Source of the DNA: Pseudopontixanthobacter vadosimaris
GTDB lineage: Bacteria; Pseudomonadota; Alphaproteobacteria; Sphingomonadales; Sphingomonadaceae
Direction: 5' to 3'
Assembly (NCBI RefSeq): GCF_012979275.1
Contig: NZ_JABASZ010000014.1
Span: forward strand, 62,001 to 126,000
Length of the DNA stretch: 64,000 bases
Position 1 is the stretch's first letter, and each line of letters opens with the position of its first letter. A program made the position numbers and the translations under genes. Of this stretch, positions 18,907 through 28,542 are shown in pieces. The notes beneath the pieces are model-generated. The model ran no database searches, was not told the origin of the DNA, and saw only the letters and a program-made list of their open reading frames with translations.

Positions 18907-20909
18907 TCGGCGGCCTCCGCCATGCCTGCCCCGTGCAGCAATTCAGCCGAACAGCGCTGCATCACGACGCTGGCGCGGGCAATGGCATTGGTCATGTAGA
19001 AATCCTCGATCGGATACTTCAACTCGCCGGACGCCCTGCCATTGCCCGAAGATGCGGGCAAGGCCCCGAAATCCGCAAGCCCTTCCACACCCAGCGCCGG
19101 AACGGCTGCAATCATCGCCGCCTGCAATTCCGACAGGCTGTCGAAACCGACGGATACGCCCAGAACATCGGCCATGGCTCGCAGGATGGTCCAGTCTTCG
19201 CGCGCATCGCCGGGAGCGAACACCGCCTTTTCGGCATATTGCACCCGGCCCTCGGTATTGACGTAGGTGCCGTCCTTTTCGGCATAGGATGCTGCGGGCA
19301 GGATGATGTCTGCCGCATGGGCACCCCGGTCGCCGTGATGTCCGATGTAGACTTTGAGACTGTTCGGAAAGGCCGAGTAATCGACTTCGTCCGCTCCCAA
19401 CGAAAGCAGCACATTGGGCGCAGCGGTGACCAGATCGCGGATCCCGCCCTTACGCCCATAGCCGAGCATCAAACCGCCCATGCGGCTCGCTGCCATGTGC
19501 AGCACGTTGAACCCGTTCCAGCCCTCGCGCACCAGCTTCCATTGCCGGGCAAGGCCCAGTGCAGGCTCCAGTGCCCCGGCGGCGAGACCGGCCGCACCGA
19601 GGATGATGGCCGGACGTTCCGCCTTGCCGAAGGCTTCGCCGACCGCATCGGGCAGATCGTGGAGAACGCCGGCATCGGTGCCGAGGAAGGTGGTGGGGAA
19701 GGTCGTGTCCCATTCGGGCCCGACGACGAAGACACGGGCTCCGCGCTTCACCGCCTTGCGAAGTCGGACATGCACCAGAGCCGCTTCGCTGCGGATGTGA
19801 CTGCCAACGATCAGGATGGCGTCGGCATTCTCGATCTTGGCGAAGCCGGAATTAAAATTGACTGCCGAAAGGTTCGACACATCATAGCTCATGCCGGTCT
19901 GCCGCCCTTCGAGCAGATCGGAGCCAAGAGACGCCAGCAAGGTTTTCGCCGCGAACATCGTTTCGCAATCGACCAGATCGCCGGCGATGGCTGCGATGCT
20001 CCCTCTCGGTTCCGCATCGGCAATCGCCTGGAAGGCCTCGTTCCAGTCCGCTGCCTGCAATTTACCGCCCCTGCGGATCCAGACCTTGTCCAAACGGCGG
20101 CGCACCAGCCCGTCGACCTGGTAGCGCCCCTTGTCGGAAAGCCACTCCTCATTCACCTCGTCATTTACTCGCGGCAGCGCCCGCAATATCTCGCGTCCCC
20201 GGCTGTCGAGACGGATATTGGCCCCCACGGCATCGGACACGTCGATGCTCAGGGTCTTCTTCAATTCCCATGGACGCGCCTCGAAGGCATAGGGCCTGCT
20301 GGTCAGCGCACCGACCGGGCAAAGATCGATCACATTCGCGGACAGTTCGTGCGTCGCCGCCCGTTCAAGATAGGTGGTGATCTGCATGTTCTCGCCGCGA
20401 TACAGCGCACCGATCTCGTCCACCCCGGCCACTTCCTCGCTGAAGCGGACGCAGCGGGTGCAATGGATGCACCGCGTCATCTGCGTCTTGATAAGCGGAC
20501 CCATGTATTTGTCGGTCACCGCACGCTTGTTCAGATCGTAACGCGATCCGCCCCGGCCATAGGCCATGGCCTGGTCCTGCAGGTCGCATTCGCCGCCCTG
20601 GTCGCAGATGGGGCAGTCGAGCGGGTGATTGATGAGCAGGAACTCCATCACGCCTTCACGGGCGGTCTTCACCATTTCGCTGTCGGTGCGGATTTCCTGC
20701 CCGTCGGTCGCCGGCAAGGCGCAGCTTGCCTGCGGCTTGGGCGGGCCGGGCTTCACTTCGACCAGGCACATCCGGCAATTTCCGGCAATGCTCAGCCGTT
20801 CATGATAGCAGAAACGCGGGATTTCCTTGCCCGCAAGCTCACACGCCTGCAGCACGGTTGCGCCTTCCGGTACTTCTATCTCGTGGCCATCCACGGTGAC
20901 TTTAGGCAT
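18903..20909 (-). CDS. nuoG: NADH-quinone oxidoreductase subunit G
   Basis: A 668-residue peripheral subunit carrying several iron-sulfur clusters. N-terminal [2Fe-2S] ferredoxin domain with [15 protein letters not shown]; His-liganded N5 cluster region with [15 protein letters not shown]; ferredoxin-like [10 protein letters not shown]; then a molybdopterin-oxidoreductase-like domain lacking a cofactor role (from about residue 220), as in all NuoG proteins. Starts 51 bases after the stop of the exported protein gene at 20961, the largest gap in the early operon. Length is typical for alphaproteobacteria. Confidence 0.97.
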   Translation of the reverse strand: MPKVTVDGHEIEVPEGATVLQACELAGKEIPRFCYHERLSIAGNCRMCLVEVKPGPPKPQASCALPATDGQEIRTDSEMVKTAREGVMEFLLINHPLDCPICDQGGECDLQDQAMAYGRGGSRYDLNKRAVTDKYMGPLIKTQMTRCIHCTRCVRFSEEVAGVDEIGALYRGENMQITTYLERAATHELSANVIDLCPVGALTSRPYAFEARPWELKKTLSIDVSDAVGANIRLDSRGREILRALPRVNDEVNEEWLSDKGRYQVDGLVRRRLDKVWIRRGGKLQAADWNEAFQAIADAEPRGSIAAIAGDLVDCETMFAAKTLLASLGSDLLEGRQTGMSYDVSNLSAVNFNSGFAKIENADAILIVGSHIRSEAALVHVRLRKAVKRGARVFVVGPEWDTTFPTTFLGTDAGVLHDLPDAVGEAFGKAERPAIILGAAGLAAGALEPALGLARQWKLVREGWNGFNVLHMAASRMGGLMLGYGRKGGIRDLVTAAPNVLLSLGADEVDYSAFPNSLKVYIGHHGDRGAHAADIILPAASYAEKDGTYVNTEGRVQYAEKAVFAPGDAREDWTILRAMADVLGVSVGFDSLSELQAAMIAAVPALGVEGLADFGALPASSGNGRASGELKYPIEDFYMTNAIARASVVMQRCSAELLHGAGMAEAAE

Positions 20910-20960
20910 GATCAGGGCCTCGTGCGAGAAATGATTGGGAGTGCGCTTCGCATGGTGAAA

Positions 20961-21677
20961 TTATCCCGCCGCACGCCGAACAGAAGATGCACCTTCGAGA
21001 GTACGATAAAGGCCGAAAGCAAGGACCGAACGCAAACCGGGGACATCGAAATTCGCTTCGAACCCATCGGTAAGACATTGCCCCAACATCGGCACCAACT
21101 GCCGCACAGCAGTATTTTCATCCTGACTGTCCGGCACGGATCGAACGAGATCGTAGATCATCTGCGGTTGCGCCTGCGCCACGCACATGCCGAAGGCTTC
21201 GCTGCTGTTCGACGGTGTCAGTTCCGGTTCCTGCCACTGATCCGCAGTGATCTGCGTAATCCTGTCCACATCGTTGGCATCGAAACCGTTCAGAATGAAG
21301 AATTCGGAAATGGTGCCGACCGCCACGACCGGGTCATACCCAAGCTCCACATTACCCAGACGCGAAAAGCAATCGGCCCGCCCGCTTTCCGAATATTGAT
21401 ACCTGGGGATGAATTTGTTGGCCGCTTCGATTTGCTCGGGGCTTCGATATGCCAGTTTCAGAACCTTGACTGCCCGAGGGCGATCTATCGATGCGGAACA
21501 GCGCAGAAAGGCATTAATGCCCTGCCTTGCGGACTCGTTACGCATTGGCGCATGCACCCCCGACAGGCCAGGAACCGAGAGGTCGACCCGTGTGCCCGTA
21601 GGCGGGGCAGCGGCAGCCGGAGCCGCGAACAGGGCAGCCGAAGCGAGCGCCAACATCGTGCAGACATACCGTTTCAT
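20961..21677 (-). CDS. Exported protein of unknown function inside the nuo operon
   Basis: A 238-residue protein with a clear Sec signal peptide: MKRY, a hydrophobic core rich in Leu/Ala, and an AAPAAAA cleavage region around residues 18-24. The mature part contains four or five cysteines (FLRCSAS, ADCFSR, GMCVAQ, GQCLTD), suggesting disulfides in the periplasm. No catalytic motif or known domain is recognised. It lies between nuoF and nuoG; its start overlaps the nuoF stop by four bases (ATGA), so it is translated with complex I subunits. It could be a periplasmic factor for assembly, or a passenger gene. Confidence 0.75.
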   Translation of the reverse strand: MKRYVCTMLALASAALFAAPAAAAPPTGTRVDLSVPGLSGVHAPMRNESARQGINAFLRCSASIDRPRAVKVLKLAYRSPEQIEAANKFIPRYQYSESGRADCFSRLGNVELGYDPVVAVGTISEFFILNGFDANDVDRITQITADQWQEPELTPSNSSEAFGMCVAQAQPQMIYDLVRSVPDSQDENTAVRQLVPMLGQCLTDGFEANFDVPGLRSVLAFGLYRTLEGASSVRRAAG

Positions 21678-22966
21678 TCCGCCGCCTCCATCATCGTACC
21701 CTCACGCTCTACGATCCGCCGCTCCAGTTCCGGACGGAAATGACGGATCAAGCCCTGGATCGGCCATGCCGCAGCATCGCCCAGCGCGCAGATCGTGTGG
21801 CCTTCCACCTGCTTCGTCACCTGCAGCAGCATGTCGATCTCTGCAGGTTCTGCATCGCCCGTGCGCAGCCGTTCCATCACGCGCCACATCCAGCCCGTAC
21901 CCTCGCGGCAGGGAGTGCATTGCCCGCAGCTTTCATGTTTGTAGAAATAGCTGATCCGGCTGATCGCGCGCACGATGTCGGTGCTCTTGTCCATGACGAT
22001 CACCGCCGCCGTACCCAGCCCGCTGCCGAGCGCCTTCAGACCGTCGAAATCCATCGGCGCGTCCATGATCTCCGCGGCTGGGACCAGTGGAACCGAGGAA
22101 CCACCCGGGATGACGGCGAGAAGATTGTCCCACCCGCCGATGATCCCGCCGCAATGAGTCTCGATCAGGTCGCGGAAGGGAATACCCATCTCTTCTTCGA
22201 CCACGCAGGGCTTTTCGACATGCCCGCTGATCTGGAACAGCTTGGTGCCGGCATTGCCTTCACGCCCCAGGCTGCTGAACCAGCTGGCACCGCGCCGCAG
22301 GATGGTCGGCACCACGGCGATGCTTTCCACATTGTTCACCGTGGTCGGGCAGCCGTAAAGCCCCGCGCCTGCCGGAAATGGCGGCTTGAGGCGCGGCTGC
22401 CCCTTCTTGCCTTCCAGGCTTTCGATCATCGCGGTTTCCTCACCGCAAATATAAGCGCCCGCGCCCCGGTGGACGAAAACGTCGAAATCATAGCCCGATC
22501 CGGCGGCATTCTTGCCGATGAGGCCTGCTTCATACGCTTCCGCAACCGCGGCAAACAGCGTTTCCGCCTCGCGGATATATTCCCCGCGAATGTAGATATA
22601 GGCCGCACGCGCCCGCATGGCGTAACCCGCCACCAGCGCGCCTTCGATCAGCTTGTGCGGATCGTGGCGGATGATCTCGCGGTCCTTGCACGATCCGGGT
22701 TCCGATTCATCGGCATTGATGACCAGGAAACTTGGCCGGCCGTCCTTGGATCCCTTCGGCATAAAGGACCATTTCAGTCCGGTGGGGAAGCCGGCCCCGC
22801 CCCGCCCGCGCAACCCGCTTACCTTCATCTCGTCGATGATCGCGTCATGGCCGCGCCCGATCAGCGCCTTCGTATCGTCCCAATCGCCGCGCTTCTGCGC
22901 AGCATTCAGATTCCACGGCTGAAATCCGTAAAGGTTGGTGAAGATCCGGTCCCGATCAGCGAGCAT
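21674..22966 (-). CDS. nuoF: NADH-quinone oxidoreductase subunit F (NADH-binding)
   Basis: A 430-residue peripheral subunit that oxidises NADH, binding FMN and the [4Fe-4S] cluster N3. Motifs: [13 protein letters not shown] (FMN/NADH glycine-rich loop) near residue 55, [26 protein letters not shown], and [13 protein letters not shown] for the cluster ligands. Its start overlaps the stop of the 47-residue gene as TGATG, and its stop overlaps the start of the exported protein gene by four bases. Length fits the family. Confidence 0.97.
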   Translation of the reverse strand: MLADRDRIFTNLYGFQPWNLNAAQKRGDWDDTKALIGRGHDAIIDEMKVSGLRGRGGAGFPTGLKWSFMPKGSKDGRPSFLVINADESEPGSCKDREIIRHDPHKLIEGALVAGYAMRARAAYIYIRGEYIREAETLFAAVAEAYEAGLIGKNAAGSGYDFDVFVHRGAGAYICGEETAMIESLEGKKGQPRLKPPFPAGAGLYGCPTTVNNVESIAVVPTILRRGASWFSSLGREGNAGTKLFQISGHVEKPCVVEEEMGIPFRDLIETHCGGIIGGWDNLLAVIPGGSSVPLVPAAEIMDAPMDFDGLKALGSGLGTAAVIVMDKSTDIVRAISRISYFYKHESCGQCTPCREGTGWMWRVMERLRTGDAEPAEIDMLLQVTKQVEGHTICALGDAAAWPIQGLIRHFRPELERRIVEREGTMMEAAE

Positions 22967-23109
22967 CAGAGACCCCCTCCGAAGATGAACAATGCGGCAA
23001 TGACAAGGATGCCGAGCAGAGCCACGGTCTTTACCAAGCCTTTAAGCAGCTTCCACGCCAGGACAATCGCCAGCAGCGCCACGATGATGGTCACGATCGA
23101 GATGTTCAT
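22966..23109 (-). CDS. 47-residue membrane protein between nuoE and nuoF
   Basis: A short gene not usually called by length-limited gene finders. The ATG at 23109 overlaps the nuoE stop (ATGA) and its TGA overlaps the nuoF start (TGATG), so the frame is translationally coupled on both sides. The protein has two hydrophobic segments (about residues 4-18 and 28-43) separated by a basic KLLKGLVK stretch, ending FIFGGGL. There is no known domain. Tight coupling and an uninterrupted hydrophobic pattern argue that it is a real gene. It may be a sphingomonad accessory subunit or assembly factor of complex I. Confidence 0.75.
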   Translation of the reverse strand: MNISIVTIIVALLAIVLAWKLLKGLVKTVALLGILVIAALFIFGGGL

Positions 23110-23777
23110 GCCCATTCACCCCGGTAATCGTGGTTTTCGTTCTTCATCGCGATCAGGGTGGTCGGGCCATCGGCAGGTTCGCTGGTGTGGCGACCCGGCA
23201 TCTGCGTACCCTCCTTCGGATGCTCTCCCCTTGCCAGCGCATCGAGCACGGCGTCGAGACGTTCAGGGGTCAAATCCTCGTAATTGCCATCGTTGATCTG
23301 CACCATCGGCGCAGTGGCGCAATTGCCCATGCATTCGACTTCCGTCAGGGTCCACATACCGTCATCCGTCGTGTGCCCCTTGCGCATTCCCCGTTCGTAG
23401 CAGCGTTCGAGAATGGCGTCGGACCCGCGCAGCATGCAGGGCGTCGTTCCGCAGACCTGCACATGGAAACGGCCGACCGGCACCAGATTGTACATGGTGT
23501 AGAAAGTTGCGACTTCCAGCACACGGATGACCGGCAGATCGAGTTCGCGCGCAACGAATTCGATCACCGGCAGCGGCAGCCAGCCTTGGGTCTGCGTTTC
23601 CGCCCCGACCTGCCGCTGGGCAAGATCGAGGAACGGCATGACGGCGGATTTCTGCCGCCCTTCCGGGTACCGGGCGACAATGCTTTTCGCCAGCTGCGCG
23701 TTTTCCTGCGTCCAGGCGAAGTCACCCCAGCGGGCGCGCAGTTCCGGCGTATCGGGGGCGATGTTACGTTCGGCCAT
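23106..23777 (-). CDS. nuoE: NADH-quinone oxidoreductase subunit E
   Basis: A 223-residue thioredoxin-fold subunit with the [2Fe-2S] cluster N1a. The cluster ligands are seen as CGTTPCMLRG and ECMGNCATAP. The protein is longer than the E. coli version (166) because of a polar C-terminal extension of about 45 residues (from LARGEHPKEG onward), which is usual in alphaproteobacteria. Its start overlaps the nuoD stop by one base (TAATG), and its stop overlaps the 47-residue gene by four bases. Confidence 0.96.
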   Translation of the reverse strand: MAERNIAPDTPELRARWGDFAWTQENAQLAKSIVARYPEGRQKSAVMPFLDLAQRQVGAETQTQGWLPLPVIEFVARELDLPVIRVLEVATFYTMYNLVPVGRFHVQVCGTTPCMLRGSDAILERCYERGMRKGHTTDDGMWTLTEVECMGNCATAPMVQINDGNYEDLTPERLDAVLDALARGEHPKEGTQMPGRHTSEPADGPTTLIAMKNENHDYRGEWA

Positions 23778-24991
23778 TATCTGTCACACTCTCCGAACAC
23801 CACGTCGATAGCGCCCAGGATCGCGGTCGCATCGGGCAGCATGTGACCTTTGGACATGAAATCCATCGCCTGAAGATGGCTGAAAGCGGTGGGGCGAATC
23901 TTGCAGCGATAGGGCTTGTTGCTGCCATCGCTGACCAGATAGACGCCGAATTCACCCTTGGGGCTTTCGGTCGCCACATAGACCTCGCCCGCGGGCACAT
24001 GGAAGCCTTCGGTATAAAGCTTGAAATGATGGATCAGCGCTTCCATCGACTGCTTCATCTCGCCCCGCTTCGGCGGAACAACCTTCCGGTCATCGGATGC
24101 GATCGGACCGTCCGGCATCTCCGCAAGACATTGCTTGATAATGCGAGCGGACTGGTAGACCTCTTCGACCCTGACCATGAAACGGTCGTAGCAATCGGAA
24201 TTGGTCCCCACCGGAATTTCGAAATCCATGCGGTCATAGACGTCATAGGGCTGCGACTTGCGCAGATCCCAAGGCAGCCCCGCCGCCCGGATCATGGGTC
24301 CGGAGAACCCCCACGCGATCGCGTCTTCCTTGCTGACGATGGCAATATCCACATTGCGCTGCTTGAAGATGCGATTGTCGGTGACGAGGCTCATGGCATC
24401 GCCGAACAATTCCGGCAGCCGCGTGTCGACCCAGTCGCCGATGTCGGTGAGCAGCTTCAGCGGCACGTCCTGGTGAACCCCGCCGGGGCGGAACCAGGCG
24501 GCATGCATCCGCGCACCCGAAGCGCGCTCGTAAAAATTCATGCAATCTTCGCGCAGTTCGAACACCCAGAGGTTGGGCGTCATCGCGCCCACATCCATGA
24601 CATGCGCGCCGATGTTCAGCAGGTGGTTCTTGATCCGCGTCAGTTCCGCGAACAGCACCCGCAGATATTGTGCGCGGATCGGCACCTCGACGTTCAGAAG
24701 CTTCTCCACCGCAAGCACGTAGCTGTGCTCCATGCACATGGGCGAGCAGTAATCGAGCCGGTCGAAATAGGGCAGCGCCTGCAGATAGGTCTTGTGCTCG
24801 ATCAGCTTCTCGGTGCCGCGGTGCAGCAGCCCTACATGCGGGTCGATCCGTTCGATAACCTCGCCGTCAAGCTCCATCACCATGCGCAGGACGCCATGTG
24901 CCGCCGGGTGCTGCGGGCCGAAATTGATCGTGTAATTGCTGATTTCGTCGCCCTGCGTGGTGGGCGAGGTTTCGCTTACCAGACCGCTCAT
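23777..24991 (-). CDS. nuoD: NADH-quinone oxidoreductase subunit D
   Basis: A 404-residue peripheral subunit (49-kDa homologue) lining the quinone pocket. Motifs: [15 protein letters not shown] near the N-terminus, with the conserved histidine of the quinone site, [23 protein letters not shown], and [15 protein letters not shown] near the C-terminus. It is a separate gene from nuoC, as in most alphaproteobacteria, with a four-base overlap between the two. Length is typical. Confidence 0.97.
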   Translation of the reverse strand: MSGLVSETSPTTQGDEISNYTINFGPQHPAAHGVLRMVMELDGEVIERIDPHVGLLHRGTEKLIEHKTYLQALPYFDRLDYCSPMCMEHSYVLAVEKLLNVEVPIRAQYLRVLFAELTRIKNHLLNIGAHVMDVGAMTPNLWVFELREDCMNFYERASGARMHAAWFRPGGVHQDVPLKLLTDIGDWVDTRLPELFGDAMSLVTDNRIFKQRNVDIAIVSKEDAIAWGFSGPMIRAAGLPWDLRKSQPYDVYDRMDFEIPVGTNSDCYDRFMVRVEEVYQSARIIKQCLAEMPDGPIASDDRKVVPPKRGEMKQSMEALIHHFKLYTEGFHVPAGEVYVATESPKGEFGVYLVSDGSNKPYRCKIRPTAFSHLQAMDFMSKGHMLPDATAILGAIDVVFGECDR

Positions 24992-25857
24992 GCTCCATCA
25001 TCCTTCGCGGAGTCGTCATCATCTATCCGGGTGGATGCCGCCGTGTCGACCGCCTTGCCTTCACGGGCAGGCCGGTCGGCGCGGTCTTCCGTCGGTTCCG
25101 GAGATTCCGGCCTGTCTCGGCCGCTATCTTCTTCCGCCGGGGAACCGGCGCTGACAGTTTCGCCGGCCTTGGCATCTGCCTTTGCGCCCGCGCCGGTGTC
25201 CTTGACCGAGTCCGTCACCTTGGGCTCGTCGACCGGTGGCATATCGGCCTTCTCATCGCCGGGCAGCACGTAATCCGCACCTTCCCACGGGCTGAGAAAA
25301 TCGAATTGCCGCAATTCCTGGGCCAGTTCTACCGGCTCGTAGACGACGCGCCGCTCCTCTTCCGAATAGCGCAGTTCATTATAGCCGGTGAGCGGGAAAT
25401 CCTTGCGGAAAGGATGCCCTTCGAACCCGTAATCGGTCAGGATGCGCCGAAGGTCCGTATTGCCATCGAACAATACGCCGAACATGTCGAAAACCTCACG
25501 CTCGAGCCAGCCCGCATTCGGCCAGAGCGTCGTGACGGTCGGCACCGGCGTATCTTCAGCGGCAGACAGCTTCACCATGATCCGGTGGTTCTTCGTAAGA
25601 CTGAGCAGCATGTAGACGCATTCGAACCGTTCGGCACGGCCCGGGAAATCGACACCCGCAATTTCCATCAATTGCTGATATTCATGTTCGTCGCGAAGCA
25701 GGCGCAGGACATCCTCGATCCCGGCGCGCTGCACGGTGAACATCAGCTCCCCATGTTCTTCATGCGCGGCAATGAGATTCCCGCCGATCGCGGCGGACAG
25801 ATTGTCCAGCATGCCGGCATTGCTGGCATAGCGGGGAGCGGAGTGAATGACGGCCAT
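24988..25857 (-). CDS. nuoC: NADH-quinone oxidoreductase subunit C with long disordered tail
   Basis: A 289-residue protein. Residues 1 to about 200 form the ordinary NuoC (30-kDa) domain: [30 protein letters not shown] and [20 protein letters not shown]. After [12 protein letters not shown] the protein continues for about 89 residues of low-complexity sequence rich in Asp, Glu, Ala, Pro and Lys ([28 protein letters not shown]), predicted to be disordered. NuoC is commonly about 200 residues, so this tail is an extension. It starts 15 bases after the nuoB stop and overlaps nuoD by four. Confidence 0.95.
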   Translation of the reverse strand: MAVIHSAPRYASNAGMLDNLSAAIGGNLIAAHEEHGELMFTVQRAGIEDVLRLLRDEHEYQQLMEIAGVDFPGRAERFECVYMLLSLTKNHRIMVKLSAAEDTPVPTVTTLWPNAGWLEREVFDMFGVLFDGNTDLRRILTDYGFEGHPFRKDFPLTGYNELRYSEEERRVVYEPVELAQELRQFDFLSPWEGADYVLPGDEKADMPPVDEPKVTDSVKDTGAGAKADAKAGETVSAGSPAEEDSGRDRPESPEPTEDRADRPAREGKAVDTAASTRIDDDDSAKDDGA

Positions 25858-25872
25858 TGGTGGCGTAATCCC

Positions 25873-26481
25873 TTAGCGTTCGATCGTGCCGCTGCGGCGG
25901 ATCTTGCGCTGCAACTGCATGACACCATACAGCAGCGCCTCGGCCGTGGGCGGGCAGCCGGGTACATAGATGTCGACGGGCACGATCCGGTCGCACCCAC
26001 GCACCACGGAATAGCTGTAATGATAATAGCCGCCGCCATTGGCGCAGCTGCCCATGCTGATCACATATTTCGGATCGGACATCTGGTCGTAAACGCGGCG
26101 AAGCGCCGGCGCCATCTTGTTGCAGAGCGTGCCGGCGACGATCATCACGTCCGACTGGCGCGGCGATGCACGCGGGGCCACGCCGAAGCGTTCCATGTCA
26201 TAGCGCGGCATGTTCACATGGATCATCTCGACAGCGCAACAGGCAAGGCCGAAAGTCATCCACCAAAGGCTGCCGGTGCGCGCCCACTGGAACAGATCTT
26301 CCGTCGTGGTGACGAGAAAGCCCTTGTCACCCACCTCGGTCTGCATGGCGCGGAAATAATCCGCGTCGGGGTTGAGCACATCGCCGCCCTTCGCGGTGGG
26401 CGCATCATGCAGCATCCGGTTGTGATCGGGCGCGATAACACCGCCGGCGGGCGGATAGGGCGCAGCCTTGTTATCCGTCAT
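25873..26481 (-). CDS. nuoB: NADH-quinone oxidoreductase subunit B
   Basis: A 202-residue subunit holding cluster N2, the last iron-sulfur centre before quinone. Ligands are visible: GLACCAVEM (two adjacent cysteines), [10 protein letters not shown] and [15 protein letters not shown] chose the ATG at 26481, which overlaps the nuoA stop as ATGA; an ATG two codons earlier (26487) is also possible. The frame stays open far upstream inside nuoA, so a much longer start would be wrong. The first 40 residues form a proline-rich extension typical of alphaproteobacteria. Confidence 0.96.
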   Translation of the reverse strand: MTDNKAAPYPPAGGVIAPDHNRMLHDAPTAKGGDVLNPDADYFRAMQTEVGDKGFLVTTTEDLFQWARTGSLWWMTFGLACCAVEMIHVNMPRYDMERFGVAPRASPRQSDVMIVAGTLCNKMAPALRRVYDQMSDPKYVISMGSCANGGGYYHYSYSVVRGCDRIVPVDIYVPGCPPTAEALLYGVMQLQRKIRRSGTIER

Positions 26482-26852
26482 TCCCATTCCAGTGCCCCTT
26501 TCTTCCAGGCGTAGGCGAAACCGACGATCAGTTCGAACAGGAAGATCATCATGGTGATCCAGCCGGGCCAGCCGGTGAGATCGAGGCTGACGGCCCAGGG
26601 AAACAGGAAAGCCGCCTCCAGATCGAAGATGATGAAGAGGATCGCAATCAGGTAGAAGTTCACATCGAACTGGCTGCGCGGATCCTCGAATGCGGGGAAA
26701 CCGCATTCATATTCGCTGAGCTTTTCCGCCGTGGGATTGTGGCTGCCCGTCAGGCGCGACACGCCCATCGGCAGGAATACGAACAGGCACGACAGCGCCA
26801 GCGCGATCCCCAGAAAGATGAGAATAGGTAGATATTGACTGAGATCGACCAC
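26478..26852 (-). CDS. nuoA: NADH-quinone oxidoreductase subunit A
   Basis: A 124-residue membrane subunit (ND3-like) with three helices, first gene of the complex I operon. Motifs: [36 protein letters not shown] with the conserved cysteine loop, [16 protein letters not shown]-type helix and [11 protein letters not shown] at the end. I prefer the GTG at 26852, giving VVDLSQYLP as in related proteins. An in-frame ATG at 26897 would add 15 residues reading into a hairpin-rich leader and is less likely. No strong ribosome-binding site is seen for either. Confidence 0.93.
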   Translation of the reverse strand: MVDLSQYLPILIFLGIALALSCLFVFLPMGVSRLTGSHNPTAEKLSEYECGFPAFEDPRSQFDVNFYLIAILFIIFDLEAAFLFPWAVSLDLTGWPGWITMMIFLFELIVGFAYAWKKGALEWE

Positions 26853-26904
26853 GAGGTTCGCATATCCGGCTGGTTGGCGGAATTGCCGCCCCCGCATCTA
26901 GAGG

Positions 26905-26930
26905 CCCGCCCGCTATCGCGCAAGGGCGGG
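26905..26930 (-). promoter_or_regulatory. GC hairpin in the nuo operon leader
   Basis: Perfect 7-base inverted repeat CCCGCCC/GGGCGGG with a 12-base loop, 52 bases before the preferred nuoA start. No T-run follows, so it is not a classical terminator. It could be a leader structure of the nuo mRNA. Confidence 0.35.
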
Positions 26931-26954
26931 ACTCGGGCTAATTCCAGACTTCGC

Positions 26955-26988
26955 CCTGCTCCGCGACCAATCGGTGCCGCGGAGCAGG
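26955..26988 (-). promoter_or_regulatory. Strong hairpin between aldehyde dehydrogenase gene and nuoA
   Basis: Perfect 11-base inverted repeat CCTGCTCCGCG/CGCGGAGCAGG with a 12-base loop (which can pair ACC with GGT inside). It lies 42 bases after the aldehyde dehydrogenase stop and 102 bases before nuoA on the same strand. No U-tract follows. It may be a Rho-assisted terminator, an mRNA 3' stabiliser, or part of the nuo leader; sequence alone does not decide. Confidence 0.45.
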
Positions 26989-27030
26989 CATTCTGGCGTA
27001 TTCGGACGACAAGCCGCCCCCCACGAGGTA

Positions 27031-28440
27031 TCAGCCGGCGTTGCTGCTGGCGTAAGGCGGCTTCATCTTCGCCAGCCTGGCAACATCGGTGCGCGGCTGG
27101 CGATAGACCGACCTCGCATGGCTGAATTCACGGAAACCTTCCGGACCATGATAGGAACCGATGCCGGACGGACCGACGCCGCCAAAAGGCAGATCTTCCA
27201 TAGAGACATGGAAGACGACGTCATTCACCGTCACCCCGCCCGAGATCGTGCGACCCAGCACATGCTCCCGCTCCGAGGCGTCTTCACCGAAATAATAGAG
27301 GCCGAGCGGGCGGTCGTGATCGTTGATGTAGCCGATGGCGTCATCGATGCGCGAATAGGTGCGGATCGGCAGCACCGGGCCGAAGATTTCCTCCTTCATC
27401 GCCTGCATGTCCTCGGTGACATTACGCAGCAGCGTCAGCGGCATCTTCCGGCTGTTGGTGCCGGAGAAATCTTCTTCCGCAGGATTGATCTCGATCACGT
27501 CCGCACCCTTATCGCGGGCATCTTCCACCATGTCCTGCAGGCGCTGGAAATGCCTGTCAGTCACGATCGAGGCATAATCGTCATTATGCAGGACGGTCGG
27601 ATACATCGAGGATGCCGCCGATTCGATGGCGGCGATCATGTCGATCTCCTTGTCCTCGGGCACCATCAGATAATCGGGCGCGAGGCAGATCTGCCCGGCA
27701 TTCATCATCTTGCCCAAGGCAATGCGCTCTCCCGCTCGGGCGACATCCGCGCCCTGGCCAAGAACGACGGGCGACTTGCCGCCCAGTTCCAGGGTGACCG
27801 GCACCAGGTTGGCGGCAGCGGCCTGCATGACCTTGCGCCCCGTTTCCGTCGAGCCTGTGAAAACCAGGTGGTCGAATGGCAATTCCGAAAAGGCATGCGC
27901 CACCTCAGGTCCGCCATTGATGACCGCGACTTCTTCTGGCCGGAAATATTTCTCCACCAGTTCCGCTGTGAGGGCACTGGTCTTTTCGGTGAACTCGCTT
28001 GGCTTCAGCATGGCACGATTGCCGGCGGCCAGCACCTGCATCAGCGGGCCGAAGGAAAGGTTCACGGGGAAGTTCCACGGGCTCATGATGCCTACGACAC
28101 CCTTGGGTTCGTAGCGGACCTCGGCCCGTGCCCCCAGCAGGCCCAGCGGGAACTGCACCTTGCGCTTCTGCGGCCGAGCCCATTCGTCGAGGTGCTTCAG
28201 GCAATACTTGCCGAAGTTCACGGTTCCCATGATGTCCGTCAACATCGACTGATATTTGCTGCGATTGCCGAAATCGGCGCTCATCGCGGCGCACAGATCG
28301 TCGGCGTTTTCCTTCAGGAGCTGCATGGCCCGCTCCACCCGGTCGCGGCGCATCTCCATCCGTTCCGGCCGGGCCGAGGTGAAGGCAGCGCGCTGGCCCT
28401 TCAGGATGTGCCTGAGGTCGTCCTGTCGATTGTCGGCCAT
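27031..28440 (-). CDS. Aldehyde dehydrogenase (coniferyl-aldehyde-dehydrogenase-like)
   Basis: A 469-residue NAD(P)-dependent aldehyde dehydrogenase. Motifs: VGIMSPWNFPVNL (cofactor entry), GSTETGRKV, LELGGKSPVV with the general-base glutamate, NAGQICLAPDY with the catalytic cysteine, and EEIFGPVLPI. The APDY after the cysteine and the short length resemble coniferyl aldehyde dehydrogenase and class 3 enzymes. The start at 28440 is supported by GGAGAGCG just upstream; an in-frame ATG at 28476 has no such signal. It diverges from the thiolase gene, so both promoters must lie in about 100 bases. Substrate is unproven. Confidence 0.9.
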   Translation of the reverse strand: MADNRQDDLRHILKGQRAAFTSARPERMEMRRDRVERAMQLLKENADDLCAAMSADFGNRSKYQSMLTDIMGTVNFGKYCLKHLDEWARPQKRKVQFPLGLLGARAEVRYEPKGVVGIMSPWNFPVNLSFGPLMQVLAAGNRAMLKPSEFTEKTSALTAELVEKYFRPEEVAVINGGPEVAHAFSELPFDHLVFTGSTETGRKVMQAAAANLVPVTLELGGKSPVVLGQGADVARAGERIALGKMMNAGQICLAPDYLMVPEDKEIDMIAAIESAASSMYPTVLHNDDYASIVTDRHFQRLQDMVEDARDKGADVIEINPAEEDFSGTNSRKMPLTLLRNVTEDMQAMKEEIFGPVLPIRTYSRIDDAIGYINDHDRPLGLYYFGEDASEREHVLGRTISGGVTVNDVVFHVSMEDLPFGGVGPSGIGSYHGPEGFREFSHARSVYRQPRTDVARLAKMKPPYASSNAG

Positions 28441-28542
28441 TGTTCGCTCTCCGTCTTCTGGTTGGCGGCTTTGCATGTTCGAACCGCATCCTTATGTGGC
28501 GTGCAGCATAACACCAATTCACGCGATATAAAGGCACCTCAC

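Noticed and set aside
18846-21743. Very long open frame on the plus strand
   Set aside because: It lies opposite nuoH, nuoG and the exported protein gene. Those minus-strand genes have clear domains; the opposite frame is open because of high-GC codon bias.
26974-28542. Plus-strand upstream extension of the thiolase frame
   Set aside because: It runs antisense through the aldehyde dehydrogenase gene; the thiolase has its own start with a ribosome-binding site at 28543.
28441-28542. Promoters between the aldehyde dehydrogenase and thiolase genes
   Set aside because: A GTTCGAAC palindrome and a TATAAA-like stretch are present, but no pair of elements with correct spacing was convincing.
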